Numbered from the stretch's first letter, positions 46,217 through 58,711 are shown. The stretch is 64,000 nucleotides of DNA from Bactrocera neohumeralis (GCF_024586455.1 NC_065921.1:45282574-45346573), one strand, 5' to 3'. Notes: generated from the letters alone by a model not told the origin. Numbers and translations: made by a program.

Positions 46217-47408
46217 CAGATACTTCCTCAAAAATTGATCACCGAACAAGTTAATTTCTCATTTTTTCTTGCATATTTCTATGGTGTTTAGCTTTAAAAA
46301 CAACACAATATAGTATATTTTTTGATTTATATCTTAACTATTTTTTCAAAGCGTACCTACCATCCAAAAATTTTCAATACAAGTCAACTTATTTTAAAAC
46401 CGCCAATATTTTCATTTCTGTTCTTTTTTTCATATAATATTTAGATTTGTTTTCTACAAAGAAGGCCGAAATCCCCTCAACAGTGGAGGAGCTTTATTCG
46501 ATCAAAAAACATTTAATCTTTTCTCCTTCTTTTCTTCTTACACCCTGAACAGTAAAAACCAACTTACCTAGATGTTATAAGCAAAATGCATATAAAAAAA
46601 GAAGCATTTATTTAAAAGTCGTGTGAGTGTGTAATGTCAACTCTAACGATAATTTAGCTTATTAATTCATATCTAACCTTGCTAATTTGAAATTCACGAA
46701 AAATATTATCATTAATATTCATGCACACAACAATGTACATATACGCAAATTGAATATAAAATTTGGAAACAGTTAAATAGCTTTAGAAACACCCACTCAA
46801 ATACATTAACTCATATGTTTGATAATTTCGAATAGACTAAAATTCCAGTGCTAAGCTAATTTCATGTATGAATATTAGGCTTTCATAATTTTTTGGCCGC
46901 ACTAATGCAGAAACAAGTAAGGATAGATAAATACGTACACATCGCACTTGCGCACTTGATGATTAGGCCCTTTGTAGCCTCAGTTGTAATTTGACAGGCA
47001 ATTCATATTGTATGTGAATGCTGTAAATTACAATAACAACCAATACAAGAGAAGCTGTAAACTGTATTAACGCAGTAACAATGACACTGATAAAGGCGAC
47101 TGACACACGAGCCATTGACTTTGAAATGTGGCGACAGTGGCTTAATAGCGGTTATAACTAACTGGTAGTATAAATCTATACACATTCACTCACTCACTTA
47201 CTGCCGCAGGTATAGTCGAGCAGAGCAAAATCGGCAGAGTAGAGGAAGTAGCGGAAATGTCAAACCACCAGCAGCCTCGGTGGTTTACAGCAATATTATA
47301 ACTATATATATGTAGTATGTATGAATATACTTGTACGTATGTACTTGAAGTAATATTTATACCCTGAACAGGGTAACATTAAGCTTACCATGAAGTTTAT
47401 GGCACCCT
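46217..47408. other. intergenic, no gene recognised
   Basis: AT-rich with no supported coding frame. 47355-47408 ('ataccctgaacagggtaac') matches the opening of a common dispersed repeat whose other part resumes at 48246, to the right of the mariner. Confidence 0.45.
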
Positions 47409-48245
47409 TTAAAATATAGGGTAGTCAAAAAAGTCTTTTCGTATTTTGTCAATAGATGTCGTTGCAGTCGTATTTCTCCAGTGCTTGTGTCGTACCATAT
47501 ACTTGTATGCCCGTCTTTTCGTCAATTCCTCTGTCTATATGTACAAGTACAAGTGTAGGATGCCATTTATATTTCGGGATTTAAGAACAAAAAAAAAATT
47601 ATTATCGAAAATAGCTTTATTGTTTTTCAAAATATTTTCCATTAAGATCTATACACTTTTGCATGGGTTTGAATTACTTAATTGTCGAAGCACTTTTGCC
47701 ACTCTGATTGAGACATGTCCACAAGTGGTGGTCACGATGTCATGATGACGATGACATAACCCTTTTTTTCAGCTATTTCCGAATTGTGTAGAATCCAACA
47801 TAAACAAATTGAATATATGCAAGTCGCACTAATGCCCATAGTGGTCTGAATCTCGCGATAGGTCACATGACGATCTGGCAATATCAAATTGCACACAATA
47901 TTAATAGTTTACGGAATATCAACTGATTTTGGCTGACCTTTCCGAAATTCGTTTTGGAGTAATCTACGACCTCGATTAAATTCACCATACCATCGAAAAA
48001 CACTGGTCCTTGATGTAGCTTCATTGTCGAAAAGTTAGTTAAGTTCGCCTATGCACTATTGATGAGTTAATCCACTTCAAAAGTTGTAAAAAATAATCGC
48101 ACCAAATTTTTCGATATTTAATTTACTTTTTTGGTCTAGAAGAATATTTTAAGTTACTGTAAACAACACAAATGGCGCTCTTATGTCAAAACGTTCTGAG
48201 TAACAATAAGCATGTCAAACCTTACGATCAAGTTGTCAGTTTCCA
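47409..48245 (-). mobile_element. mariner element inserted in a dispersed repeat
   Basis: Minus-strand transposase N-terminal region: 'MEKFGAIIFYNF', then DNEATSRTSVFRWYGEFNRG, then GRRLLQNEFRKGQPKSVDIP (HTH-HTH linker), then LPDRHVTYREIQTTMGIS. The right part toward 47409 is deleted and degraded, but the TIR 'ggtagtcaaaaaagtctttt' remains at the low-coordinate end. That TIR resembles the one at 7559. The catalytic domain is lost. The copy lies between two parts of a dispersed repeat. Confidence 0.78.
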
Positions 48246-48430
48246 GAAATTTTGTGCATGTTCTCCTCTCTCTAAGAGGTTGCTCATTTGTCGGAGCCGC
48301 CGATATCGAACTACTGTAGCTTATAGCTGTCATACAAACTGAACGATCGCACTAAAGTGCTTGTATGGGAACTTTTATTTGTGTAGGGTATTATTGCTTC
48401 GGTAGAACCGAAGTTACAGTACTTGCTTGT
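48246..48430 (+). repeat. dispersed repeat, right part
   Basis: Contains 'tctaagaggttgctcatttgtcgg', 'gccgccgatatcg', 'ctgtcatacaaactgaacgatc' and 'gtagaaccgaagttac', the typical order and end of the same repeat seen at 51601-52060. Confidence 0.65.
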
Positions 48431-49657
48431 TGTTTTTGATACTGAGAATTGCAAGTCGACACATAATAAAGATAAAAGCCGCACATTTTTGCACTCTTTG
48501 AAATTTGTTTGACATTGTTAGACAATTGCTTTTGTTGGTGTTGTATACGTTATCAAAGTCGAATTGGCTGAGCAGCCTTCGACAATTCATAAACTTTTTG
48601 AGGCGCGAAATAAAATGCGAAGAAATCAATAAAACACCATTGAATACCAACAATTTTTTCTAAACTTTTTCTTTCAATTCAAAATTGAATTGTATTGACA
48701 TTCGAAGGCCAAAAATCACCAAAAACGATAAAAAATCCGGCAAATACTTATGTTGGAACGTGTGTATATGTAACTATAAAGTACAAAAAAATATCGATTG
48801 GTTTGTCACAATTGGCGAATGTCGTTCCTGTTGTTGTTACATTATTTTATTTACCTTATGCGTTCATTCGCAAGTAAAAAATACGCAAACGAAGTCAATT
48901 GCTGCCAATAGCGTTTTGCAAACATACGAATTCAGAGCTGATGTAACACACACACACGGAAAGGCTGACATTCGTGCTGTCATTATATATATATATATAT
49001 ATATATATACGTACACCTACGCGCATTTTTGCTTTCGTCGATTCCGTGCCGATAATTTGATGTCAAAGTTCAGCCATGCTGTGGAAGGCCAATTGTAGAA
49101 AGCATTTATTAAAAATGAAAAATTGAACAAGAGCTAAGCAATGCATAAGAATCCTTTAGCAACTCTTTAAATAAGGCTTTGTATAAGAGGAAGCCTTTAG
49201 ATGTCACAAGATTTAACACAAAAGAACCTCAAAGAACTTCCACTTCCAATCGCTGCTGAATCGTGTTCCATTAGGTCAAAGCACTTCGAAAGCGCTTCGT
49301 CAGAAGTTCCCGTTGTAAAGTGCATTCTTAATCTCGACCTGATATTAAGTTATTCGTATGATCCCTGCTTATGGCGAATGATAGAACTGCTGAAAAATTC
49401 ACATGGTAACGAGTTTTCAAACAAAACAGTATATGTTTGACTTCACTGGGATAATTCCAACTATATTAAAAAACCCTTCAATTTAGTGCAAACATTTTTA
49501 ATCTCTTTCAATATATCATAAATAAGAATAAGAAAAAACGTTAATTTCGACTATTTTGAAGCCCTTCACCGACGAATTTGTATACCCTGCATCGGAGATC
49601 CAAAAACTATATATATCTAAATGATCAGCGTGCGTGGTAGATTTGACCATGTCCGTC
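48431..49657. other. intergenic, no gene recognised
   Basis: Contains a (TA)n tract at 48984-49009. The frame 48685-49098 runs through that tract and has no domain; 49201-49440 is likewise unsupported. Confidence 0.45.
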
Positions 49658-51017
49658 TGAACTAAAATCCAATGTCGTTAGGGAGAATGTCAACAAGTAT
49701 GACAAATATGGCTGCCCGAACCACTCCAATCTCCACACTCCCATTCATCAGGGTTCCATCTGTGGTCCATATATTTGGAACCTTATGATGGACACTCTGC
49801 TTGGGCAGCTCGAGTCACTCTGTAAGTGTTGTGCGTATGCGGACGACCTTCTTCTTATGGTCGAAGGTAGCTCGCGGTCTGAACTAGAGCGTGCTGGAGG
49901 AGATCTCTTAGAGATCGTGAAAACTGTAGGAGTGGGGGCGGACACATCGAGGGAAAAAACGGTGACAATGCTGTTTAAGGACAGATTGTCACCGGTTCGT
50001 CCACCGGTTGTCCGTGTGAATGGGGTCAGCATCAGATATGTGACGCAAGTCAAATATCTGGGTTTGACCATGAGTGAAAGGATGTGTTTTACTCCACATT
50101 TGGCGAATGTGATGGAGCGACTGCAGGCTACAGTAGGCAAAATACGCCGCATTTTGAGGAGGGATTGAGGTCTCGGAAGTCGTGCTGTTCGCACCATATA
50201 TCGTGGCTTGTTTGTGGCCTGTGCCACATATGGAGCCCCTGTATGGTGGGAGGCAGCCACGACTGTCTGGGGTCTGTCTGACTCTGGGTTTTCTGCTTAC
50301 GGCGCATGGGCCTCTGAATGCATTTTTGCATCAGAGGCACCTATCGGATACGTCGGGGTGTTTTTGTGGGGCGGGGTTAGAAAATTGGTCGCATTTAATT
50401 GCGGAGTGCCCGATGTACTCGAACATGTGATCTCCACTAGTCGGAATACCGAACAGTTAGGGTCGTTTGCGCGTGAATTATTTAAACGGCGAAGACGGTT
50501 AGCTGGGAATCAGGGTTAGTTTTTGTATGATTGGTGTTTGTATGTGATGTATGTATGGGTTCAACCCCTGGCCACCAGTCCAGAGCCGTATGGAAGCTCA
50601 ACTGGTAGTAGCTTCGGCTGCGAGGTCTGACCGGAGACTTAATTCTGGTACCACGGGGAGCAGGAGCCCTTGGAGGTAACTCCAAACTGCTCATGCGGGC
50701 TGGCCCCTAGGGGAGTATCGTGGTGGTGGTGGTTAAAACCCAAATGCGGGAATAACTGACTTTGTCAGTTGAATGTAGAGTTGCATTGCAACCGGGTGCC
50801 GGACCCAAAGCACGGCAGAGGTTTTAGATGGGCCTCGAACCCGATCAAGGTGGTTAGTGTGTCCATTCCACACTGCCATTGGTACTGAAAATGCTTAGCA
50901 TTCTCAGGGCGCTGATCAACGCATTGACTTGATCCGCTGTGCCTTTGAGCGCCGTGGAGTAAGGCTGTCGTCAGCAGGTACCCACGTTAAACACACCGGA
51001 CGTTGAACTAAAATCCA
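49658..51017 (+). mobile_element. R1-like LINE, 5'-truncated, with 14-bp target-site duplication
   Basis: The insertion is flanked by identical 'tgaactaaaatcca' at 49658-49671 and 51004-51017. It carries the second half of a reverse transcriptase (49740-50168), a degraded C-terminal region to about 50520, and a GC-rich 3' UTR of about 480 bp ending near 'cacaccggacg' without a poly(A) tail. GC content is strikingly above the surroundings. The clade is R1-like by RT sequence. Confidence 0.88.
49740..50168 (+). pseudogene. R1-like reverse transcriptase fragment
   Basis: Reads IHQGSICGPYIWNLMMDTLL (RT block 4, family QGSxxGPxxWN), then CKCCAYADDLLLMVEG (block 5, catalytic Tyr-Ala-Asp-Asp intact), EIVKTVGVGADTSREKTVTM (block 6), RVNGVSIRYVTQVKYLGLTM (block 7) and a thumb segment. 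The frame ends at 50168. Downstream frames continue GLFVACATYGAPVWWEAATT, showing a frameshift. The N-terminal RT blocks and the endonuclease are absent because of 5' truncation. Confidence 0.88.
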
Positions 51018-51169
51018 TATGCACTATGTCTTTCTGTTTGGGCATGCCTTGAAATATTAGTATAGTCTATGTCAAAAATAGTGCTATAATACTCAGCCTG
51101 AAATGATATTATAGGCTTTATATTAATTCCTAATATAAAGACCTTTGTTGCTCAAGCGACAAATCTCAC

Positions 51170-51600
51170 CAGTCATTGAGGTTTGTGGGGCTCAACTAGT
51201 AGTAGCAAATGCTACAAGGTCTTACCAGAGACGTGGTACCACGGTGAGCAGTTAGCCCTTGGAGTTAACTCCAATCTACTCATTGCGTTCGGCCCATTGT
51301 GGAGGTTCGTGGTGGCTGTGGTTGAAACCTAAAGGCTGGCAGGGTTGAAAAATTCAATCCAATGTGGAGTCGCATTGCGGCCGGGTGCCGGACCCAAAGT
51401 ACAGCAGAGGTTTTAGATCGGCCTCATACCCGACCAAGGTGGTTAAGGAGTCCCTATCCACCTGAACCAATTGGAATCAAAAATACGTGCAAAATGAATT
51501 TATACTTTGGGGCGCTGATCAACGCATTGTATTGATCTATGTACTTCAAAGAGAGCAACATGAGGTAAGGCCGTCGTCGCCAGGTACAGTGATTTACACA
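51170..51600 (+). repeat. second copy of the R1-like 3' UTR
   Basis: Parallels 50580-51000 in order: 'gctcaactagtagtagc', 'ggtaccacggtgagca', 'aactccaatctactcat', 'ccgggtgccggacccaaag', 'ggcagaggttttagat'-like, 'ggcgctgatcaacgcattg' and 'gtcgtcgccaggtac'. It is clearly diverged from the first copy and has no RT sequence, so it is a separate, older 3'-end-only insertion rather than a recent tandem copy. Confidence 0.85.
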
Positions 51601-52060
51601 ACAATTGTTGTTTCTCCATTAGTCCATCCGTCTTTGTCTATACGAACCAGCTCATCAGGTTTTGAGTTTTCAATCTGAAATTTTGCACACACCCTCTTCT
51701 CGCCAAGAAACTATTAATTTTTCGGAACCATCGATACCGGACTACTAAACCGGACAAACGCAAACTCAAAATCAAGTTCTTGTGCGGAAGACTTTTTTCT
51801 TATAAAACATATCTTCAAGAAATTTTTGGATGATTGTCTAAAGCAATAAAGTAAAACAATCAGCGAAGAAATTGTTCAAATCGAGTCCTTATGGAATACA
51901 GCTGCTGTGCAAGCTGATAGATCAAAGTTCTTGTAAGAACTATCTGGCATTTGGGAAGGGTATTATAGCTTCGTTAAAATGGAAGTTAACACTTTTCCTT
52001 GTTTGTAGCATAAGTGAAATAGTTATCTTTACTTTGATTTTTTTTCGAACAGCTATATTC
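51601..52060 (+). repeat. dispersed repeat, long copy
   Basis: Order of motifs: 'ctcatcaggttttgag', 'ctgaaattttgcacac', 'cgatacc-ggactact', 'aaatcaagttcttgtg', 'cttcaagaaatttttgg', 'caaagttcttgtaag' and 'gggtattatagcttcg'. Same family as 32060, 48246 and 53695. Non-coding; ends near 'aagttaac'. Confidence 0.65.
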
Positions 52061-53694
52061 TATAATGTACTGATATGAACAAAGTGTTCGGATATTGAGG
52101 CGACGCTTTGGGCAATAATCTATTTATGTCAATATTCGTGAAGATGTCGTGTAAAACAAAAACTCTTTTTACAAAGAATTTGATTTTGATCAATCAGCTT
52201 GAATGGCCTATAGAAATTTTAGCAGCTTTCAGCTCCCCATTTGTAGTAGTTCCACACAAAACGAAAGTTAAATGTTCTTGAACACTATTTTTAAAACAAA
52301 GTTTCATTTAATGATTTTTAGTATTTACTTATATAAACGCAAAAACGAGCTATGAAAGGATCTATTAAACGTGCCTCTCTAGCAGGTAAATTCAAATTTG
52401 TCAAGTAGTTGGCTGAAATCTTAAATTTTAATGTGAAAATATATCTAATATTGATACATTTCATGTAAAAGTTTTCTTTAAAAAAAATGAAAAAGATTAT
52501 TTCGGAATTTTTGCAAATTACCATTTACGTATTTTTTTCTTTATTTTATCCACCATAGTGGCACCATAGAGTGAATTTTTTATCAATAGTCGCAACTATA
52601 AAGCTCATAAGATACTTGTGAGCATAAAGCTGACTAAAAATGTTTCATATTTGGCTTAATGTTGTTTAAATATTTTACAGAATTAAATTTTCGTTTCTGT
52701 TATCATTCATATTCATAATGACTTTCTGCTGCTGCTAATGAGTTAACTTTTTTCCTTAATCGGACAAGCGTAAAAATACATATTATATATGTATATGGGG
52801 AGTTTTCTCTCACACCTTAGCTTATTCATATTGCTGATCTTGTCATAAACATTTCATCGATTCATAAACTTTTGTCGCTCAGACAATTCGTTCATAAATC
52901 GGTTGCAACAAGCATCACTTGTCCTATTATTTATTAGCTCTTTATGGTTTTGTTGCGCACTTTATTATGAAAAGTAGGAATAATATGTAAAATGCTTACA
53001 TTGCAGCTTAGTACGTCGGCATGTGTGACATACTTGTAAGTCATTTTTATTTAGGATCACTGGACTCTTGTGCAGCTTTTGTCTTAAAGCTTTGTTTCGA
53101 ATTTCATTGTCGTCGTTAGCCACTACCTCACTGCTATTTTTTCTCATCTTTACTTGTTGTAATATTTTCGTAAAGCATTAATGAAACGCATTAAAGTGGA
53201 AGACAATATAATATAGTACATGTTATCACTATCCATATCGTTCACTGCAGCAGAGATCCTCATCGTTTTACGCATGTTAAAGGTGAATGCATTTTGCTGT
53301 TTATTTCGATGATTATAGCGATGCTTTGTTGTGCTTACTGCTATAGAATTCGTCTTAATATTTCATGAATTTTGCTTATCCAAACCCTGTGTGTATCACG
53401 ACCATCCAACCTTGACGTTTTAATCCATGTTGAAATGAACTCCTATTCCTAACTGTTATTGGAGGTGATAGCTATTAGCACAAAGCGGGATGTAAGTAGA
53501 AACTGCATCTTATGAATACTATACATAAAGTAGAGGTCGTCCGCTGCCTAACCTACGAAATGAGCCAACCGATTCATCTCTCATTAGAAGTTGTTAGCAT
53601 GAATAGTGACAAGGCCATGACGCTGAAGGGATTATAGGCACACAAGTCTTTTGAGGAATTCAGTGCAACTCAAAGCTTCTTTGAGATCATGCTC
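52061..53694. other. intergenic, no gene recognised
   Basis: AT-rich; open frames of at most 68 codons without domains. No repeat family is recognised. Confidence 0.5.
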
Positions 53695-53960
53695 GTTTAT
53701 CACGGAGTTTTTGAGATATTAATCTGAAGTTTTTGACACATCGCTTCCTTCTCAGCAAGCTGATCGCTTGTCGGAACCGCCAATATCGGACTGATATGGC
53801 ATATAGCTGCCATAAAAAGTAAATGATCGGAATCCAGTTGTCGTATTTCAAAAGATATCTTTTTTTATTTCTTCAAAAGATGTTTTCAAGAAATTTGGAT
53901 GGCTATAGCTTAAAGACAATTACTTTTGCAAGTTTGAAACCTTCATAATCCGTCGTATCA
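53695..53960 (+). repeat. dispersed repeat, short copy
   Basis: Contains 'agtttttgagatattaatctgaag', 'gcttgtcggaaccgccaatatcgg', 'gcatatagctgccata' and 'aagaaatttggatgg', matching the order of the copy at 51601. Confidence 0.6.
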
Positions 53961-54829
53961 ATTTATGTAATCACTAGCCTTCAAAATCTACATTTGTTGA
54001 AAATTTAAAGTGAGAGGAAAATTTTAACCTGATAGTTGCTAAGTAAATTACTTAAAAAAGCGGTTCAATAGGCAAACAGAGACACACTTGCGCTTGGATA
54101 AACCGCGCAATGTCCAGTCTCCATAATCGGATTATAAGCTTTACAAATACCGCATACACTTCTAACCAACAGTGAACACACCAAATGGAACCTAAAAAAA
54201 AATTAAAAAACTTGAAAAGCGAAGAGGAATGAAAGACACTGTATAGGCAAGTGTAAAAGTGACAGTGTGGCAGGAATGTGACAACGACTGCCGACGGCTG
54301 TAATAAACGTAATTGTAAGGTCAATGATATTCGCTTGTAGGCTTCCATTCATTCATTCATATCGCTTTAGCAAATCCCTCAAGAGATCACCGTGATAAAT
54401 CCTCAACAGAAATTTATACATAAACATAGATGCACACACAATACTAGAGAGTTATTTTATGAGGTGTATTAAGTAAAACATTTTATCATATTTTTCTTGC
54501 AAATATACGGATTTGTTGTGAAGCCAGTGTTTTGCTGGCGACTTGCTTTGTTGCTTTTGATTGCGCAGACGAGGTTGTTGCCGTAAAAGTGGCTTCATAG
54601 GTCAGCAGTATGATTGTATTAACGGTTGTTTTGTGTCACCAAGTTTGCGGTCAATGATTTATACTTTTTTCACGTTCCTACTGTTCTATACTTTATGGTT
54701 AGGTTACTCGACATGGATTTGAAGTCATGCCATCATGGTGTTGGCATCAGAGATATAGCAGTGGAACTCAACATATTTTATGAATTGACTCTACCAATTT
54801 GGTTAATGTTTGAATGTTTCTGTAGAAAG
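53961..54829. other. intergenic, no gene recognised
   Basis: No supported coding sequence. The 98-codon minus frame at 54052-54348 has no recognisable domain. Confidence 0.45.
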
Positions 54830-55100
54830 AGTGGTAATGCTAGACTCGTTCCAAAATACCTGAATCCTTTTCAAAAACGACGACGAGTAGAGGTTGCGAA
54901 AAAGATGCATGACTACGTCGCTGAGATTCCTATAATCATTAAACACATTATTATTACTGGAAACTAGACGTTGACTTAAGAATATGACGTTGAAACTGTC
55001 CAACAATCTATCAAATGACGCTCTAAAAATATGCCTCAACAAAAAAAAGAAAATTCGGTGAAGGCAATGGAGCCCACTTCAGTCGAGGCCTTTAGCAAGT
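54830..55100 (+). mobile_element. mariner transposase central fragment
   Basis: Reads ARLVPKYLNPFQKRRRVEVA, then KKMHDYVAEIPIIIKHIIIT and GN*T at the GDETW position (an in-frame stop replaces part of the motif). EYDVETVQQSIK-RSKNMPQ follows. This matches the linker and first catalytic block of a mariner transposase. N- and C-terminal parts are missing. Confidence 0.75.
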
Positions 55101-55223
55101 TAATGGAAGTTAGGAGCTTGTTGTGTAGGTAGGTAATAATTTGTTTTATATCTCATTTAAGTAAATAGGTTTGAGCGCATTAAAACATGGATTTTACGTT
55201 TTTTTATGTGTTATTAAATCCTA

Positions 55224-56093
55224 ACGGGTGATCCAAATAGATGTAATTTTTTAAATAGCCTCTTTTTTGATAAGTCACGCGTGAGTCGTGTCAAGCTATC
55301 ATGTCACTTTTATTCAGTATTGTTTGGCATTTCATCATCGAAAGACACACCGTTTAGAAATCTTTCAACTTCATTACGAAAATACACGTTCTGTAAATAA
55401 TGTGTTTAGCATTCTTCGGTCAACTTTTGGTCAATATAATCGGTTTACTAAGCGTACTATTCGGAATATCATCACTTATCTTCCGACCCAGCATTCATTA
55501 TTCGCCCGAAAAGACCACATAAAGTACACAGTGAAGAAAATATAGCAGCCGTAGCTGAGAATGTACACAAAGACCATGGATAGTCGATTCGGCGCCGTTT
55601 GCAGCAACCTGGACTGACGTATAGAACGACTTGGCGCATTTTACGTCGAGATCTTAAATTGAAAGCGTGCAATATGCAACTTGGGAAAGAATTAAAAGCG
55701 CTCGATCGACAGAAAATGAAGGCCGTGATCTCGGCGACATTTGTTTTAACAAGACGGCGTCACTTCCCACATATCGCATCAATTAATGAATTTATTGAGA
55801 GAACACTTCGGTGAGTTGATAATTTCATATCTTGGGAGGGTAGATTGGCCACCAGGATCATGTGATATCACACAATTATACTTTTTCCTGTGCGGATATG
55901 TAAAGTTTGAAGCTAAGCGGACAATCTTACTTCAATACATGCCTTGGAGCAAACCATAACGCGTTTCGTTCGCCAGTCAAAAAATAATTAGCAAAGAATG
56001 TTCTTTCGAACGTTTGTAAAAATTCTTCATTATATTTGAAGTTTCGATGTTTTTTCTTTAAAGAAGTAGGGAACCTCGAAATGGATCACCCGT
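55224..56093 (+). mobile_element. mariner family A, copy 5, with clean ends
   Basis: Best-defined copy. The TIR 'acgggtgatcca' (55224-55235) is a perfect inverse of 'tggatcacccgt' (56082-56093), and TA flanks both ends (55222-55223 and 56094-56095). 870 bp. Coding sequence is decayed: FHHRKTHRLEIFQLHYEN (N-terminal HTH region) and the linker are present, then FSDE to the second Asp is deleted. The 'REHFGELIISYLGR' and 'PPGSCDITQLYFFLCGYVK' stretches remain in broken frames. Confidence 0.9.
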
Positions 56094-57000
56094 TATGTCA
56101 TCTCTAAAATATTATTCTCATTGTTGAAGTTGATCCGAGTAATAGTTTCGTAGAGGCAGTTCTGTCTTTTCGAAACTGTGCGTTCAAAGTTGATCGCCAA
56201 GATTTCTCGCGAGCTTCTCAACTGATCTTAATAAAATTTTATGCAGGTTTTCGTGATATAATTTATAAGGTGTAAGATGAAGAATTTTTTTTTTCAATTC
56301 CAACTGTTTGAAAACAAAAACGTCGAGAAAGTTTCACAAAAATTTGCATTTTTTATGAAAACTTCTGCTTTTGTAATTACTTTTCCTTCATTTAATACTC
56401 AGTTTATGATTTTCGCCAAGGTACGTGTTTTTTTCTTTTTATTTCAGAAGATCCTATAAGAACTTCTTTTTTTATAATTTAGTTTTAATATTATTAGTTA
56501 TTTGTATTAATTACAATAATTTTAGCAAGATTTTTTTTAGCTTACACTATTATTTGAATAGTCTTAAATTATTTATTTATGTTTTTTTTAAGAAATCATA
56601 CAGCAAAAAATATGATTTTTGATAGCAAAATAAATAACAACAGAAATTACAGGTTCTTTTTAATTTTTATAATTTTTTAATTTCTTTGGAGCCTATTTTG
56701 ATTTCTTCACGAATTTTTGTACTTGCACGTTTGCTTTGTTTTTGAAAAATATGTATTTGCACACAAATTAAGATAATAATTTTTTTCACTTCCAGAAATT
56801 TAAACACACATATTTTCAAATTAATTTTACAATATTTTAAACCGTTTTTCCAAATCTTTTACAACTTTCTTGCTTTCTTCACATTTACAATTTAATTTTT
56901 ATTTTCTTCGAACTTTTTTTTTTAAATTTTTAAAAGTTATTTTTCACAATCCGTTCAGACAAACTTACACTCAAATATGAGACCGAAGCAACACATGTGA
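56094..57000. other. AT-rich spacer, no gene recognised
   Basis: Long runs of T and A. Small frames such as 56277-56459 are AT-driven (Phe/Lys/Asn-rich). Confidence 0.5.
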
Positions 57001-57180
57001 AAAGCGTATACTCGTATATGCATACCCGAACTACGCGTCAGCCGACGCATCCGCATAGAGACATTCCCGCAAAATAAAATACTTTCCGGTTTAACAAAAA
57101 ATACGCGACTGCAAATTCAATTTAAAGCGACGCCGCGGACGGCACAAAGGACGTGAGAAAACTGAAAGTATATTTTATGG
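57001..57180 (+). promoter_or_regulatory. candidate first exon / promoter region
   Basis: GC-richer island in AT-rich DNA. It ends in ATG directly followed by a near-ideal donor, 'atg|gtaagtgag' (57178-57180 | 57181-57189), which would give a first exon whose coding part is only the start codon. No downstream exon was found in the window, so this is a guess from local composition and one splice motif. Confidence 0.2.
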
Positions 57181-58711
57181 TAAGTGAGAGGCGAGAATGA
57201 TAAAAGTGAAAGCAAAAGCGACACTTTCACTTCAGCTACTCTTTTCTCATAAACACACCCCTTTCGGCCACTCGCGACTTTTAAAGGCGGTTTTTGTCTA
57301 TTTGCAAATATTAACGGGACTTTTTGTCCCCTAGCAGTCGTTTCGCATTTGCCATTAATCGCTTTACGAAAGAGGCAAAGGAAAAACAATAGAAATATGT
57401 TGATTAAATATTTTATATGAAACAACAACGTGAAACTTGAGGACAGACAATTGCAAGAGCAAAACAACAAGCAATTAGAAAAAAATATGCACACACTGTT
57501 ATTAAAACAGAAACAATATGCTGGTACGCAACATACCTACAAATACTTATAGATATATCCAGCTCATTCAGCAACAATGTTTAGTGTTGCCATTCCTCTG
57601 GAATACTTTTAATTGGTGTTGTTGTAAATAGATGGCAGCCTTGCCGATCCTGTGACTTTGCTAGCCTGTCAGAATTGTCTATTTAATTGTTTGTTGTTGT
57701 CATTTGGGTAGAGTAGCTGAATGCCGTTAAACCAACTGCGGCCGTGTGCCTTTAATTGCGCGTTTTTGTTTATGGGTGTGTGTGTGTGTGTGTGTGTTTG
57801 TCGCTATTTACCATGTGGTAGACCATAATAACCGGCGTGCAAACTAATAAATTGCAGAGGACCGAACGCAAAGTAATACGATAAGCAAAATTGAGCAGAA
57901 ACGTGCAAGGCAAAAGAATGGGATGACACGAGCAGAGAGGTCACCAACTCTATGGCTGTAAAAAATGTGGGTGGCGATAGAGGAGTTAACAGACAATGAA
58001 CGCCGAAGAAGACATATTGAGTTAATGAATGCGGTCAGCAGCGGAGCTTTTTAACTCCCCCATATACATTTCTTTAGTTGATGGATTAATTTCGTAAAAT
58101 GCACCCACAGGAGGGTAATGCTGATGAAAATGTGTAAAGAGGTATGCACAAAGTACTTTCGTGTACCTTTTAACGACATATCCGAACACTTTAAAAGAAA
58201 GTAAAATCTATATTTCGCAAGGTTGTGAGGGAAGATAAATTATAAGGAAAGGGTTGCTGGTTGCTTCATAGACCTTCCTTACACCTGAACTTTTTTTGTC
58301 ACCCAAACCAGTTTTTTTAGGTGAGCGGACGTCTTGGTCGTAATTGTTCCCGGCTACGCATTTCATTCATTCAGAAATTCTTTTCATGGTGGCAACAGCT
58401 CTCGGTATGCAAAATAAAAATAAAATATATTGTTTTTTGAAAACAGTGAATAATGACAAAAATTAGGTAAATCAAGCGTACAAGACTATGAGAATGTTAT
58501 GTAAGAGAAATTGCAAAAAATTGTCCGACACAAGTTGTCGCACTCGTTTTGCTCGTGCCATAGAATGAGCGAAATCAAAGCGACAAGAAGCGAAAAAAAT
58601 ATCATCGACTGAAAGCTGATTGTGGAATCCATTTCTCAAATTTATCTTTAAGGCACAAAGATACACTGTTATGAGTACAACGCGCTTCTTATTTTCATTG
58701 GGATAACTCAC
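57181..58711. other. intergenic, no gene recognised
   Basis: Contains a (GT)n microsatellite at 57776-57797. The 125-codon minus frame at 57117-57494 overlaps the island to the left and lacks a domain. 58480-58700 has a short conserved-looking minus segment (FDFAHSMARAKRVRQL) that I cannot assign. Confidence 0.4.

Noticed and set aside
48685..49098. 137-codon plus-strand open frame
   Set aside because: Runs through a TA microsatellite (poly Ile-Tyr) and has no recognisable domain.
49748..50260. 170-codon minus-strand open frame
   Set aside because: Antisense to the R1-like reverse transcriptase carrying YADD; no motif in the minus frame.
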